NCBI RefSeq assembly: GCF_023715325.1
Contig: NZ_JAMBNX010000004.1
Location: 1 to 64,000, forward strand
Direction of reading: 5' to 3'
Length of the DNA: 64,000 nt
From: Agromyces mediolanus
GTDB taxonomy: Bacteria; Actinomycetota; Actinomycetes; Actinomycetales; Microbacteriaceae
How positions within the stretch are numbered: the stretch's first letter is position 1; each line of letters starts with the position of its first letter. The notes under the pieces are model-generated. The model was not told the DNA's origin. It saw only the letters and a program-made list of their open reading frames with translations, and did no database searches. A program made the position numbers and the translations under genes. Of this stretch, positions 50,761-59,544 are shown piece by piece.

Positions 50761-52095
50761 TCAGCTCCCGCGGATGCGGGCGTACGCGGCGAGCGCGCGC
50801 TCCCGGGTGAAGGGCAGCTCGACGATCGGCATCCGCCCGGCGCTGTCGGGCGCCCAGCGGCCGACGTAGCGGCCCTCGGGGTCGAACTTCTTCTCCTGCA
50901 GCAAGGGGTTGAAGATGCGGAAGTAGGGCGCGGCGTCGGCCCCGCAGCCCGCCACCCACTGCCAGTTGAACGGGTTGCTCGCCTGGTCGGCGTCGACGAG
51001 GGTGTCCCAGAACCAGCGCTCGCCGACGCGCCAGTCGGTGAGCAGGTTCTTGGTGAGGAATGAGGCGGTCACCATGCGGACTCGGTTGTGCATGGCCCCG
51101 GTGCGCCAGAGCTCGCGCATGCCGGCGTCGACGAGGGGGAACCCCGTCTCGCCGCGCTGCCAGGCGCCGACGAGCTCCTCGTCGGGCTCGGCCCACTCGA
51201 AGGCGTCGAAGCGGCGGTCGAGATTGCGCTCGGCGAGGTCCGGGGCGTGGAAGAGGGTGTGCCAGGCGAACTCGCGCCAGCCGAGCTCGCCGAGGAACGC
51301 GGCGGACGCCGGGCCCGGTTCGGTGGCGCGGTGCCACACCGTGCGCGGGCTGAGCTCGCCCCAGCGCAGGTGCGGCGAGAGGTTCGAGGTCGCGTCGATG
51401 GCGGGCACGTCGCGGTCGTCGGCGTAGTCGTCGACGCGTTCGTCGAGGAAGGTCTCGAGCCGTTCGAGGGCGGCGGCCTCCCCCGGCTGCCAGGTCTCGG
51501 CGAGGCCGCCCGCCCAGTCTGGGCGGGTGGGCAGCAGCGCCCAGTCGTCGAGCCGGTCGGAGTGCACCGTGCCGGCCGCGTCGCGGAGCGAGTCGGGCGC
51601 GTCGAGCGGCCGCGCGGGCGGCGGTGCGGCGAGGCACGCCCGCCAGAACGGCGAGTAGACGCGGTAGGGGCCGCCCTCCTTCGTGGTGATCGTCCACGGC
51701 TCGTGCAGCAGGCCGCCCGGGAAGGAGTCGGCGGCCAGGCCCGCGTCGCGCAGCCCGCGTTTCAGCACGGCATCCACCTCGCGTTCCGCGCCGCCGTAGC
51801 GGCGGTTCCAGAGCACACGGTCGGCGCCCGCCTCGGCGGCGACGCGCGGCACCTCCTCGCCGGCCGGGCCGCGGCGCAGCACGAGCGTCGCGCCGAGCTC
51901 GGCGAGGGAGACGGTGAGCGCGGTGAGCGAGTGGTGCAGCCACCAGCGGGCGGCGCCGCCGAGCGGGCGGATGCCGGCGGATGCCTCGTCGAGCACGTAG
52001 ACGCAGACGACGCCGCCCGGGTCGTCGGCGGCGGCCGCGAGCGCGGGGTGGTCGGCGATCCGCAGGTCGTCGCGGAACCAGACGACGGTGGTCAC
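50761..52095 (-). CDS. phr: deoxyribodipyrimidine photolyase
   Basis: A 444-residue class I photolyase, which repairs UV-induced cyclobutane pyrimidine dimers with FADH- and light. The antenna-binding Rossmann part begins VVWFRDDLRIADHPALAAAA. FAD and DNA contacts are in TSNLSPHLRWGELSP, GWREFAWHTLF, MHNRVRMVTASFLTKNLLTD and NPFNWQWVAGCGADAAPYFR, a block strongly conserved in CPD photolyases. GTG start overlapping the SDR gene (GTGA). Last gene of a run that may begin with purM. Confidence 0.93.
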   Translation of the reverse strand: MTTVVWFRDDLRIADHPALAAAADDPGGVVCVYVLDEASAGIRPLGGAARWWLHHSLTALTVSLAELGATLVLRRGPAGEEVPRVAAEAGADRVLWNRRYGGAEREVDAVLKRGLRDAGLAADSFPGGLLHEPWTITTKEGGPYRVYSPFWRACLAAPPPARPLDAPDSLRDAAGTVHSDRLDDWALLPTRPDWAGGLAETWQPGEAAALERLETFLDERVDDYADDRDVPAIDATSNLSPHLRWGELSPRTVWHRATEPGPASAAFLGELGWREFAWHTLFHAPDLAERNLDRRFDAFEWAEPDEELVGAWQRGETGFPLVDAGMRELWRTGAMHNRVRMVTASFLTKNLLTDWRVGERWFWDTLVDADQASNPFNWQWVAGCGADAAPYFRIFNPLLQEKKFDPEGRYVGRWAPDSAGRMPIVELPFTRERALAAYARIRGS

Positions 52096-53576
52096 GAGCT
52101 CGCTCCCGCGTGCTCGCGCGCGCCGGCCTCGGCCTCGGCGGTGATGCGGTTCGCCATGCCGGCGAAGATGATGCCGTGGAAGGGCAGGATGGCCCACCAG
52201 TACAACCGGCCGGCGAGCCCCTTCGGGAAGTACACGGCGCGCTGGTGGTAGCGGGAGCCGCCGCCGGGCGCCTCCTCCGCCGAGAGCTCGAGCCAGGCCC
52301 GGCCCGGCACCCGCATCTCGGCGCGCAGCCGCAGCGAGCGCCCGCGCTCCAGCGACTCGACCCGCCAGAAGTCGACGACCTCGCCCTCGTGCAGCTCGTG
52401 CGGGTCGCGGCGGCCGCGCACGAGACCGACGCCGCCGACGAGCTTGTCGATCCAACCGCGCACCGCCCACGCGAGCGGGAACGAGTACCAGCCGTTCTCG
52501 CCGCCGACGCCCTCGATGACGCGCCACAGCTCGGCGGCGGGGGCCGCGCAGGCGCGGGTGCGCTCGTCGGTGTAGACGGTGTGGCCCGCCCAGTCCGGGT
52601 CGCTCGGCAGCGGGTCGCTCGGCGCGCCGGGGGCGGCGGCGTTGCGCCAGCTCGTCTCGACCTCGCCTGCGCGCTCGCGTTCGAGGGCGAGGCGCACGGC
52701 GGTGCGGTAGGGCAGCAGGCCCTCGGCGGGCGGCGGGATGACCTCGTCGATGTCGTGGTCGTGCATGACGCAGTCGTACTGCAGCGACTCGATGATGGGC
52801 ACGGCGAGCCGGCGCGGGATGGGGGTGACGAGGTTCACCCACTGCCCCGCGAGCCACGGGGTCAGCACGGGCAGTGCGGCGATGGGCCGCTGCGGCAGGC
52901 CCGCCTCGACCGCGTAGCCGTTCATGAGCTGCCCGTAGCGCAGCACGTCGGGCCCGCCGATGTCGAAGGCGCGGTTCACCTCGGGCGGCGCGTCGAGCGC
53001 CCCGATCAGGTAGTGCAGCACGTCGCGCACCGCGATCGGCTGGATGAAGGAGCGCACCCAGCGCGGCGCGGGCATGTACGGCAGCACCTCGGTGAGGTGG
53101 CGGATCATCTCGAAGGAGGTCGAGCCGGAGCCGATCACGACGCCCGCCTGCAGCACGATCGTCGGCACGCCCGAGCGCAGCAGGATCTCGCCGACCTCGG
53201 CCCGCGAGCGCAGGTGGCGCGACAGCGGCACGCCCGGCGGGTGCAGGCCGCCGAGGTAGACGATGCGGCGCACGCCGTGCTCGCGCGCGGAGGCGGCGAA
53301 CTGCTCGGTCATGGCGCGCTCGCTCGCCTCGAAGTCGCCGGGCGCGCCCATGGAGTGCACGAGCCAGTACGCGGCGTCGACGCCGGTCATCGCCTCGTCG
53401 ACCGCCCGGCGATCGGTGAGGTCGCCCTCGACGATCTCGACGTCGCCGGCCCAGGGGGCCTCGGCGAGCCGGGAGGGATGCCTCGCGATGAGCCGCACCT
53501 CGTGGCCGGCCGCGAGCAGCCTCGGAACGAGCCGTCCCCCGAGGTAGCCGGTCGCGCCGGTCACGAGCACCTTCAT
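52092..53576 (-). CDS. SDR-family NAD(P)-binding protein with DUF2867 domain
   Basis: A 494-residue fusion. Residues 1-250 are an atypical short-chain dehydrogenase/NmrA-like domain (LVTGATGYLGGRLVPRLLAA; DAAYWLVHSMG; IVYLGGLHPPG). Residues 330-480 match DUF2867 (GENGWYSFPLAWAVRGWIDK; LVRGRRDPHELHEGEVVDFW), ending with AGMANRITAEAEA. The same architecture often accompanies photolyase genes in actinobacteria; the reaction is unknown. ATG coupled to the LLM gene by ATGA and to the photolyase by GTGA. Confidence 0.85.
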   Translation of the reverse strand: MKVLVTGATGYLGGRLVPRLLAAGHEVRLIARHPSRLAEAPWAGDVEIVEGDLTDRRAVDEAMTGVDAAYWLVHSMGAPGDFEASERAMTEQFAASAREHGVRRIVYLGGLHPPGVPLSRHLRSRAEVGEILLRSGVPTIVLQAGVVIGSGSTSFEMIRHLTEVLPYMPAPRWVRSFIQPIAVRDVLHYLIGALDAPPEVNRAFDIGGPDVLRYGQLMNGYAVEAGLPQRPIAALPVLTPWLAGQWVNLVTPIPRRLAVPIIESLQYDCVMHDHDIDEVIPPPAEGLLPYRTAVRLALERERAGEVETSWRNAAAPGAPSDPLPSDPDWAGHTVYTDERTRACAAPAAELWRVIEGVGGENGWYSFPLAWAVRGWIDKLVGGVGLVRGRRDPHELHEGEVVDFWRVESLERGRSLRLRAEMRVPGRAWLELSAEEAPGGGSRYHQRAVYFPKGLAGRLYWWAILPFHGIIFAGMANRITAEAEAGAREHAGASS

Positions 53577-54331
53577 GGCGTCGGCAGCCACTCCGCGGTG
53601 CGCTCGACGAAGCGTTCGAGCTCGTCGAGGGAGCCGCTCGGGGTGATCGCGCGCAGCACGAGCTCGTCGACGTGGCCGTCGTAGGCGGCGAGCCGTTCGG
53701 CATCCGCGATGGTCGTGTCGATGGCGTCGAAGCCGAGCCGGGCGAAGTTCGCCGCGTACGCGGGGAACGACTGGTAGCGCGCGGACTCCTCTTCGAGCGG
53801 CGGGCGGGCCGCTTGCTCGACGATGGTGCGGGCGTAGAGCACGGCGCGCACCTCGCGGCCGGCGGCCTGCCGGTGCAGCTCCGAGCGGGCGGCGGCGCCC
53901 GCGTCGGGGGTGAGCCAGTTCAGCAGCACGGCGTCGGCCTCGTGCGCGGCGAGCTCGCGCATCTTGGGGCCGAGCGCACCGACGGCGAGCGCGGCCGAGG
54001 TGCGGGCGCGGAGCTCGGTGAGGCCGTCGCGCACGAGCCCGAGCGGCTTGTCCGCACGCCCCGAGCCGATGCCGATGAGGGTGCGCGCGGCGGGCAGGCC
54101 GTCGAGGTCGAGGGAGGCGGCGGGCCGGCGGTCGAGCGGGATGACGCCCGTCGCGAGGCCGAGCCCGCTCGTGACCGCGGCCGCTTCGCGGAGGCCGGCG
54201 AGCGAGTCGCCGCCGGGCACGTCGTTCAGCCAGAGGGCGTGGAAGCCGAGCTGTTCGATGCGGGGCGCGAGGGCCCGCACGTGCTCGGCCGGCGTGGTGC
54301 CGATGAGTCCGATCGAGTACGCGGTGGCCAT
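53573..54331 (-). CDS. LLM-class flavin-dependent oxidoreductase
   Basis: A 252-residue member of the luciferase-like monooxygenase superfamily with a TIM-barrel pattern (EQLGFHALWLNDVPGGD; GLGLATGVIPLDRR; TLIGIGSGRAD; EADAVLLNWLTPD; GFDAIDTTIADAERL). It uses FMN or F420. It is short for the family, which is usual for actinobacterial F420-type members. Starts 7 bp after the purM stop, so it may be read from the purM promoter. It is coupled to the SDR gene by ATGA. Confidence 0.82.
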   Translation of the reverse strand: MATAYSIGLIGTTPAEHVRALAPRIEQLGFHALWLNDVPGGDSLAGLREAAAVTSGLGLATGVIPLDRRPAASLDLDGLPAARTLIGIGSGRADKPLGLVRDGLTELRARTSAALAVGALGPKMRELAAHEADAVLLNWLTPDAGAAARSELHRQAAGREVRAVLYARTIVEQAARPPLEEESARYQSFPAYAANFARLGFDAIDTTIADAERLAAYDGHVDELVLRAITPSGSLDELERFVERTAEWLPTP

Positions 54332-54338
54332 GTCGGTC

Positions 54339-55442
54339 TCAGCTCGCGTAGCCGCCCACGAGGCGAACCGCGCCGCCGTCGACGCCCTTGGCACCCTGCT
54401 CCCAGCCGTCGCCCGGGGGCGTGCCGAGGGCGACGGTGCCGAGCCGCCAGGACGGCAGGCCGAGCCGGTCGAGCTCGGCGACGACCGCGTCGGCGGCCGA
54501 GTCGGCGACGACGGCGAAGAAGCCGACGCCGAGGTTCCAGGTGCCCTCGGTCGATTCGAGGGTGGTGCCGGCGAGTTCGTTCAGCACCCGGAAGACGGGG
54601 GCCGGCGACCAGGTGGTGCGGTCGAGCTCGGCGTAGGAGCCCTTCGGCAGCACCCGGGCGAGGTTCGCGGCGAGGCCGCCGCCGGTGACGTGCGAGAGGG
54701 CGTGCACCGCGGCGCCGTGCTCGCCCTCGAGCAGCTCGACGAGCTGGCCCGAGTAGAGGCGGGTGGGTTCGAGCAGGGCCTCGCCCCAGCTCGTGCCGAG
54801 CTCGGCGGCGTGGTCGCCGTAGCCGATGCCGGCGTCGCGCAGGATGGCCCGCACGAGCGAGAAGCCGTTGGAGTGCAGGCCGCTCGAGGAGATCGCGATG
54901 ACGGCGTCGCCGTCGCGCACCTTCTCGGCGCCGAGGGCGCGGTCGGCCTCGACGATGCCGACCGCGGCACCCGCGACGTCGTAGTCGTCGGCGCCCATGA
55001 GGCCCGGGTGCTCGGCCGTCTCGCCGCCGACGAGGGCGGTGCCGGTGTCGGCGCAGGCGCGGGCGATGCCGGTGACGATGGTGGCGATGCGCTCGGGCAC
55101 CACCTTGCCGCAGGCGATGTAGTCGGTCATGAACAGCGGCTTCGCGCCGACCACGACGATGTCGTCGACGACCATGCCGACGAGATCTTGCCCGATGGTG
55201 TCGTGCTTGTCGAGCGCCTGGGCGATGGCGATCTTCGTGCCGACGCCGTCGGTCGAGGTCGCCAGCAGCGGGCGGGCGTAGTCCTTCGCGAAGGACAGGT
55301 CGAAGAGGCCGGCGAAGCCGCCCACCCCGCCGAGCACCTGCGGCCCGTGGGTGGCGGCGACCTGCGCCTTCATCAGTTCGACGGCGAGGTCGCCGGCGGC
55401 GGTGTCGACTCCAGCCGCGGCGTAGGACGAGTTGGCGCTCAC
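54339..55442 (-). CDS. purM: phosphoribosylformylglycinamidine cyclo-ligase (AIR synthetase)
   Basis: A 367-residue PurM enzyme, fifth step of purine synthesis: FGAM + ATP to AIR. Signatures: SYAAAGVDTAAGDLAVELMK at the start, LLATSTDGVGTKIAIAQALD, GMVVDDIVVVGAKPLFMTDY, GGETAEHPGLM, SSSGLHSNGFSLVR and HVTGGGLAANLARVLP. Length is normal. The GTG start lies only 6 bases after a TACCCT -10 box on the minus strand, so the message is probably leaderless; the apparent GGAGG is too close to act as a ribosome site. Divergent from a leaderless hypothetical gene. Confidence 0.96.
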   Translation of the reverse strand: MSANSSYAAAGVDTAAGDLAVELMKAQVAATHGPQVLGGVGGFAGLFDLSFAKDYARPLLATSTDGVGTKIAIAQALDKHDTIGQDLVGMVVDDIVVVGAKPLFMTDYIACGKVVPERIATIVTGIARACADTGTALVGGETAEHPGLMGADDYDVAGAAVGIVEADRALGAEKVRDGDAVIAISSSGLHSNGFSLVRAILRDAGIGYGDHAAELGTSWGEALLEPTRLYSGQLVELLEGEHGAAVHALSHVTGGGLAANLARVLPKGSYAELDRTTWSPAPVFRVLNELAGTTLESTEGTWNLGVGFFAVVADSAADAVVAELDRLGLPSWRLGTVALGTPPGDGWEQGAKGVDGGAVRLVGGYAS

Positions 55443-55448
55443 CCTCCA

Positions 55449-55476
55449 AGGGTAGCGGCGGTTGGGCGACTAGAAT
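55449..55476. promoter_or_regulatory. back-to-back -10 boxes of two leaderless genes
   Basis: On the minus strand TACCCT (55454 to 55449) is followed by six bases and the purM GTG. On the plus strand TAGAAT (55471-55476) is followed by six bases and the ATG of the next gene. Equal TANNNT-N6-start geometry on both sides fits leaderless transcription. Confidence 0.65.
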
Positions 55477-55482
55477 TCAGTC

Positions 55483-56088
55483 ATGCATGCGGGGGCGACG
55501 CCGTCGTGGGTGATCCGTGAGAATGCGGGTCGCGGAATCCTGCTCGCGCTCTATCTCCGCGAGGTGCTCGCGGTCGGGGCGCCCGCCGAGCTGCCCCGGC
55601 TGCGCGATGTCGGCGCGGTCGGCAGCCGCGCCCCCGACGACGGGCGGCTCGAACGCCAATGGCGCTCGTGGTGGGAGATGACCGTCGAGCCGGAGGAGCA
55701 TCCCTCCCCCGTGCCGCTCGAACTCGTCGAGGCGTACGGCACGGCCATCGCCCTGCCGCGCAGCGGCGCCGAGGAATTGGCGCGTGCCGTCGTGCCGCAC
55801 GCGGGCGCGGCGCTCGCGTGGGTGGAGTGGGCCGAGGAGAGCTACCGCACCGCCTCGAAGTCGCGCCGCGGCGACTCGTACCGGGCGTACGCCGGCACCA
55901 TCGCCGAGCACGAGCGCGAGGTGGGCCGCCGCGCGCACTCCTTCGAGCTGAACGTCGAGGTGCTGCCGCTCGCCGAGGTCGGCGTCTGGTGGATCGGCCG
56001 CAAGACCGTCGCCGTCACCGACTCGCTGCGCAGCGACGCCGCCGCCTTCGACGACGCCATCCACCCGATCATCGCCGAGCTGGCGTAG
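55483..56088 (+). CDS. conserved hypothetical protein divergent from purM
   Basis: A 201-residue soluble protein I cannot assign to a family. It is Trp/Glu/Ala-rich (RQWRSWWEMTVEPEEHPSPV; AWVEWAEESYRTASKSRRGD; HSFELNVEVLPLAEVGVWWI), with no signal peptide or membrane helix, and ends in a short helical segment. The ATG is 6 bases after a TAGAAT -10 box, so it is likely leaderless. The position beside purM suggests a conserved housekeeping-linked gene, function unknown. Confidence 0.7.
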   Translation: MHAGATPSWVIRENAGRGILLALYLREVLAVGAPAELPRLRDVGAVGSRAPDDGRLERQWRSWWEMTVEPEEHPSPVPLELVEAYGTAIALPRSGAEELARAVVPHAGAALAWVEWAEESYRTASKSRRGDSYRAYAGTIAEHEREVGRRAHSFELNVEVLPLAEVGVWWIGRKTVAVTDSLRSDAAAFDDAIHPIIAELA

Positions 56089-56129
56089 CGCGGTCAGGCG
56101 CGGAGCGCGCCGCTCGCCGGCGCGTTGCT

Positions 56130-56750
56130 TCAGTCGTCCAACGGAAGGGCGGCGATCCAGCCGATGTCTCCCATGTTCGGGTCGCGGTCGAGCGCCCGCC
56201 ACGCGGACATGGCGACCTCGAAGCCGTCGACAGACCACGGATGAAACCGACCGGTGTTGCCGTCGAGGTTGCCCATCACGGCATCCGTCAACAGCGCCTT
56301 CAGGATGACGGCACCCAGCTCGCGCACCCGCTCGTCGGAGACGCCCGGAAACGCTCGCCGGATCCTCCACGGCAACGCCCAGAGCTCGACGTAGTCGTCC
56401 TTGAGCTCCTCGCGGAAGTCCGAGACGATCTCCTCGACGATGAGTTCGTCGAAGCTCCACTCCTTGCGGAGGTACACCCATTCCTCCCCCTCGTTCAAGA
56501 TGAGGGCCATCGGGCGTGGAATCCAGATCGCGGCGATCTGCACCGCGTACTCCGACGTGAAGTCGGCGACGACGCGGCGCTCCGCGAGGGAGACATCCGC
56601 CCGGTCCTCCTTCCCCGGATCGTGATCGAAGAGGAACCGCGCTGCGATCACTCCGCCATCCCAGCGAACCGCCACTGCGCGGAGCCCCGGCGTCACCAGC
56701 CCCCGGAGCGCCCGCCGCATCGACAGCAGCACCGAGACTCTGAGCGTCAT
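56130..56750 (-). CDS. immunity-like protein of the right-end array
   Basis: A 206-residue soluble protein of unknown family. The first half, RALRGLVTPGLRAVAVRWDG then ARFLFDHDPGKEDRADVSLA and ERRVVADFTSEYAV, looks like a small family I associate with toxin-immunity loci, but I cannot name it. The second half is helical with VMGNLDGNTGRFHPWSVDGF. The ATG overlaps the stop of the frameshifted gene upstream (ATGA), so it is the last gene of the leftward array. It is convergent with the purM-divergent gene. Confidence 0.6.
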   Translation of the reverse strand: MTLRVSVLLSMRRALRGLVTPGLRAVAVRWDGGVIAARFLFDHDPGKEDRADVSLAERRVVADFTSEYAVQIAAIWIPRPMALILNEGEEWVYLRKEWSFDELIVEEIVSDFREELKDDYVELWALPWRIRRAFPGVSDERVRELGAVILKALLTDAVMGNLDGNTGRFHPWSVDGFEVAMSAWRALDRDPNMGDIGWIAALPLDD

Positions 56751-57342
56751 TCTGGGCACCTCTCTTCAGGACCAATGACTACCGAAGCACCCTGCCCACC
56801 CGCATCGGTCTCGCCGGTTTCCAGATGCGCGGAGAACGGGTGCCCGCCGTCGTCGGGATCCAGCCCGATCACCCGACCCTGCTCGAGGCCGGTGAGCTGG
56901 AATCCGTCGATCGCGAGCCGGTCGCTCTCCCAACGAAGTCCCGCATGGTCGAACGCCACGAGCGTCCACGACGTGTGCAGCAACAGCAGTCCCACCGACG
57001 CCAGCGCGGTCGCCTGCACGATCGGCTCGGCATCCACCACCGTCTCGAACCCGTCGCCGGTGCGCGCATCGCCATAGAACGCGCTGCCTCGTTCGACGAT
57101 GCACGCCGTGCCGGGGTCCGGGGTGGCGAGCAGGGCGCTGAGGCTCCGCACGCCCGGCCGCGGAGCGGCGAACGACGCGATCCAGCTGTCCGCTTCGTTC
57201 GGTTCGAATCGGATGACTCGGCGCCGCCCGTCGGCGCCTGGCGCGGCGAACTCGCGGTCCACGCCGGACGAGGGAGATCCACGTCGGTGACGACGTAATC
57301 GGCCGGGAAACCCTCCGGCGCGTTCCACCGTTCCGGGGTCAT
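56747..57342 (-). pseudogene. frameshifted hypothetical gene of the immunity array
   Basis: The start (ATG at 57342, GGGGAGG upstream, ATGA overlap with the preceding gene) encodes TPERWNAPEGFPADYVVTDV then DLPRPAWT, after which the frame must shift to continue REFAAPGADGRRRVIRFEPN onward to the stop at 56747. Total length is 596 bases, one short of 199 codons. One missing C at the ACC of 57256-57258 (ACCC expected) restores a 198-residue protein. It may be a decayed gene or a sequencing error. Function unknown. Confidence 0.7.
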
Positions 57343-57697
57343 GCATCCTCCCCTGAATCCTCGGCGAGCGCGCGCAGGAACTCCGCCAGCGGCAGGGTGA
57401 ACGTTCGCTCCGTATCCAGGTCGTCGTCGATCGTGACGAGTGCGCTGCCAACGTCCACGGTCACGTTGAAGACGTTGAAGGTGCATTCGCGGATCCCCGA
57501 CGTCAGGCACGCGGTCTCGCTCAGCAAGAGCGTGCGAACGTGCGGCGTCGCGTCGCTCGCGAGGAAGTCAAGGAGGACCGCTCGGCCGGTTCGGGGCGCT
57601 GCGTCGTTCACGAGGCCCTCGAGAAGTAGATCGGTCCCATCGACCTCGACGCCGTAGGCGAGGGTGTGCTCGGGAAGGTGTCCACGCGACGCCTCAA
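57339..57697 (-). pseudogene. frameshifted small gene downstream of the Imm8-like gene
   Basis: The coding part from 57339 leftward-reads HTLAYGVEVDGTDLLLEGLV and ends LPLAEFLRALAEDSGEDA, but has no start codon in that frame. A TTG at 57697, overlapping the Imm8 stop (TTGA), encodes RRRVDTFP in another frame. Adding one C to the CCC at 57672-57674 joins the two into a 119-residue protein (359+1 bases). The gene overlaps the next start by ATGA. Unknown family; probably an immunity or accessory protein. Confidence 0.6.
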
Positions 57698-58047
57698 CTG
57701 CCTGGGCGATGACGCGACGGATGGTAGTCCTCGAACTCCCAGTACCCGATCCTGGCGATCCGCTCGCCGATCGCGTTCCAATCGTCGCCCACGACCGACT
57801 CCACCGAAGCGCAGAGGAAGTCGCACGCCACGCGAAGGTCGAGTTCTTCGACGATGAGCAGGTGGCGACCGATGCGCGGACGATCACGAGCGACCGCATC
57901 GTCGGCCAGCCAGAGCGGGGTGCAAACGAGCACGTCGAAGGACTCCTCGCCCGATTCGCCTGCCGGCCCCACGAGCATGCGGAGCCAGACGGCATCATTT
58001 CGTCGGTCCGGGGACACGTACGTCGCAATGTCCACATCGGAGCTCAT
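57694..58047 (-). CDS. Imm8-like immunity protein
   Basis: A 117-residue protein resembling the immunity protein 8 family of polymorphic-toxin systems: VGPAGESGEESFDVLVCTPL, WLADDAVARDRPRIGRHLLI, then GDDWNAIGERIARIGYWEFE and a DY ending. Conserved points are the SFDV.VCTP.WL strand and the closing RIGYWEFEDY helix. Such proteins bind and block a toxin C-terminal domain in the cytoplasm. No toxin gene is in the window, so it is either an orphan immunity gene or the array continues to the right. ATG start; 42 bp after the preceding gene. Confidence 0.7.
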   Translation of the reverse strand: MSSDVDIATYVSPDRRNDAVWLRMLVGPAGESGEESFDVLVCTPLWLADDAVARDRPRIGRHLLIVEELDLRVACDFLCASVESVVGDDWNAIGERIARIGYWEFEDYHPSRHRPGS

Positions 58048-58089
58048 GAACGCTCGCACGCTCGCCCTCACGGTTGCCTCACCATCCGC

Positions 58090-58746
58090 TCACGGCGCAC
58101 TCGCGTGTCGCTCGGATGCCGCGACCCGCTGCTCGATCTGACCGAGCACCTCGATGAGCTGGGGGCCGCGCATCGGCGAGGTTCCGAGCGGGTACGGCCG
58201 ATGCGGCAGAAAGGCGATGACCTCGCCAGTCTCACGACTCGTGCAGGCGATCGCATCAACCCGTCCAACATGAAACTCCTCTGGCCGGATGCTGACCCCA
58301 TCGAACTCCGCCCAGTCAACTGATGCCAGCAGTTCTGAGCTCCCCCACACTCGGTGGATCTCCAGCCGCAGATCGGACAGCACCACGACGAAGAACTCGT
58401 CCCACCCAGAGGTCAGCACCGGCCTGTGAAGGAGCGCGGTGAGCCGATCGGGGAGGTCGACCGGTCGACGGGCGAGGTACACGGGGTAGGTGGTCCGTCG
58501 CCGCATCCGCTCATACGCGAGCACCTTCGGCACTCCGAATGTCAATGCCATGAGCATCCAGACCGCCAGGATCGCGAGCAGGCCGATGCCTACGACGCCG
58601 ACCAGTTCCCACCCTCTCGACTCCGATTCGGCGAACCCGCCCATCACCTTCACGACCACCACAAGACCCAACGGGATCGCGGTCGCCCATGCAGCGAGCC
58701 GCAGCGCGCGCGAATGCGGCCGGCGGCGCTTGGCGCGGTCAGACAT
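58090..58746 (-). CDS. two-helix membrane protein, paralogue 1 of a tandem pair
   Basis: A 218-residue protein with two N-terminal helices (LAAWATAIPLGLVVVVKVMG; LVGVVGIGLLAILAVWMLMA) and a cytoplasmic domain of about 140 residues. That domain shares the order R(R/K)..DL...L..L..RPV..S.W.E..VV and the region VDAIACTSRETGEVIAFLPH with the next upstream gene. The family is not recognised. Overlaps its paralogue's stop by 8 bp. It probably belongs to the immunity array. Confidence 0.65.
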   Translation of the reverse strand: MSDRAKRRRPHSRALRLAAWATAIPLGLVVVVKVMGGFAESESRGWELVGVVGIGLLAILAVWMLMALTFGVPKVLAYERMRRRTTYPVYLARRPVDLPDRLTALLHRPVLTSGWDEFFVVVLSDLRLEIHRVWGSSELLASVDWAEFDGVSIRPEEFHVGRVDAIACTSRETGEVIAFLPHRPYPLGTSPMRGPQLIEVLGQIEQRVAASERHASAP

Positions 58747-59407
58747 CGGTGTCTCGCCCGTCCCGACTGAGCGCACGCGTTTGCCGCCCGAGCTGCGAGC
58801 GCAGGGACTCAGCCGCGGTCGCCAGTTCTGCTGGCCTCATCTTGCACATCCACAACGAGCGGGGTCGCTGAGGAAGGAACTCCACCCCGGCGACCTGCTC
58901 TGCCGTCAACGCGGTGAGCGCAGGCGCCCGACCGATCGAGAACTGGGCCTCCGCCACCGTCACGTCGATCACCTCGGCACATGGAATCAGTGCGATCGGC
59001 ACGTCGGGGCCCAGCAGCCGAAAGAACGTCAGCCCCTCGGCTTCAACCGCGACGATCACGTGTTCGGTCCACGGGGAGCGCACCACGGGCCGCCTCATGA
59101 CCGTGCTGAGCGCGCCGGAGAGCTGCAGACTCTTCCGAGCGACAAACACATCGCCCAGGCTCCGGGCTCGCAGCTGTCGGCAACGCCGTTCCATCAGCAG
59201 CCCGGGGACGAGAACGATAGCCGCAAGGATCCCGACGACGACCCCGAGCGCTGCAAAGATCCAGCTCAGCGCTTCCCATCCACGCTCAGGCGAGGTGGCG
59301 AACGCGTCGGTGACCTTCATCCCCTGAACCAGCGCCACTGGCACGGCGGGGATGGCGAAGAGCAACGTGATTCGCATCACCGGCGACAGCGCGCGGCGAC
59401 CGCTCAT
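58739..59407 (-). CDS. two-helix membrane protein, paralogue 2 of a tandem pair
   Basis: A 222-residue protein with the same build as its neighbour: two helices (ITLLFAIPAVPVALVQGMKV; ALGVVVGILAAIVLVPGLL), then LSTVMRRPVVRSPWTEHVIV and AEQVAGVEFLPQRPRSLWMC. The order of motifs shows tandem duplication followed by strong divergence. ATG start. Upstream lies an 8-bp tandem repeat. Function unknown. Confidence 0.65.
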   Translation of the reverse strand: MSGRRALSPVMRITLLFAIPAVPVALVQGMKVTDAFATSPERGWEALSWIFAALGVVVGILAAIVLVPGLLMERRCRQLRARSLGDVFVARKSLQLSGALSTVMRRPVVRSPWTEHVIVAVEAEGLTFFRLLGPDVPIALIPCAEVIDVTVAEAQFSIGRAPALTALTAEQVAGVEFLPQRPRSLWMCKMRPAELATAAESLRSQLGRQTRALSRDGRDTDV

Positions 59408-59420
59408 GAACCCTCCTTTG

Positions 59421-59460
59421 GGATCGCCGGATCACCGGATCACCGGATCACCGGATCAAG
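59421..59460. repeat. 8-bp tandem repeat (GGATCACC)
   Basis: Five units of GGATCACC/GGATCGCC/GGATCAAG run from 59421 to 59460, immediately upstream of the 222-residue membrane protein gene. Slippage here could alter spacing of its promoter. Confidence 0.8.
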
Positions 59461-59544
59461 CGAAGAGCTCTCTCCGTTCCTCGTACGGTTGATTCAAGCA
59501 TGAGCGGCTCCTCTGCGCGATCATCTCCGCGGACGACACGACGG

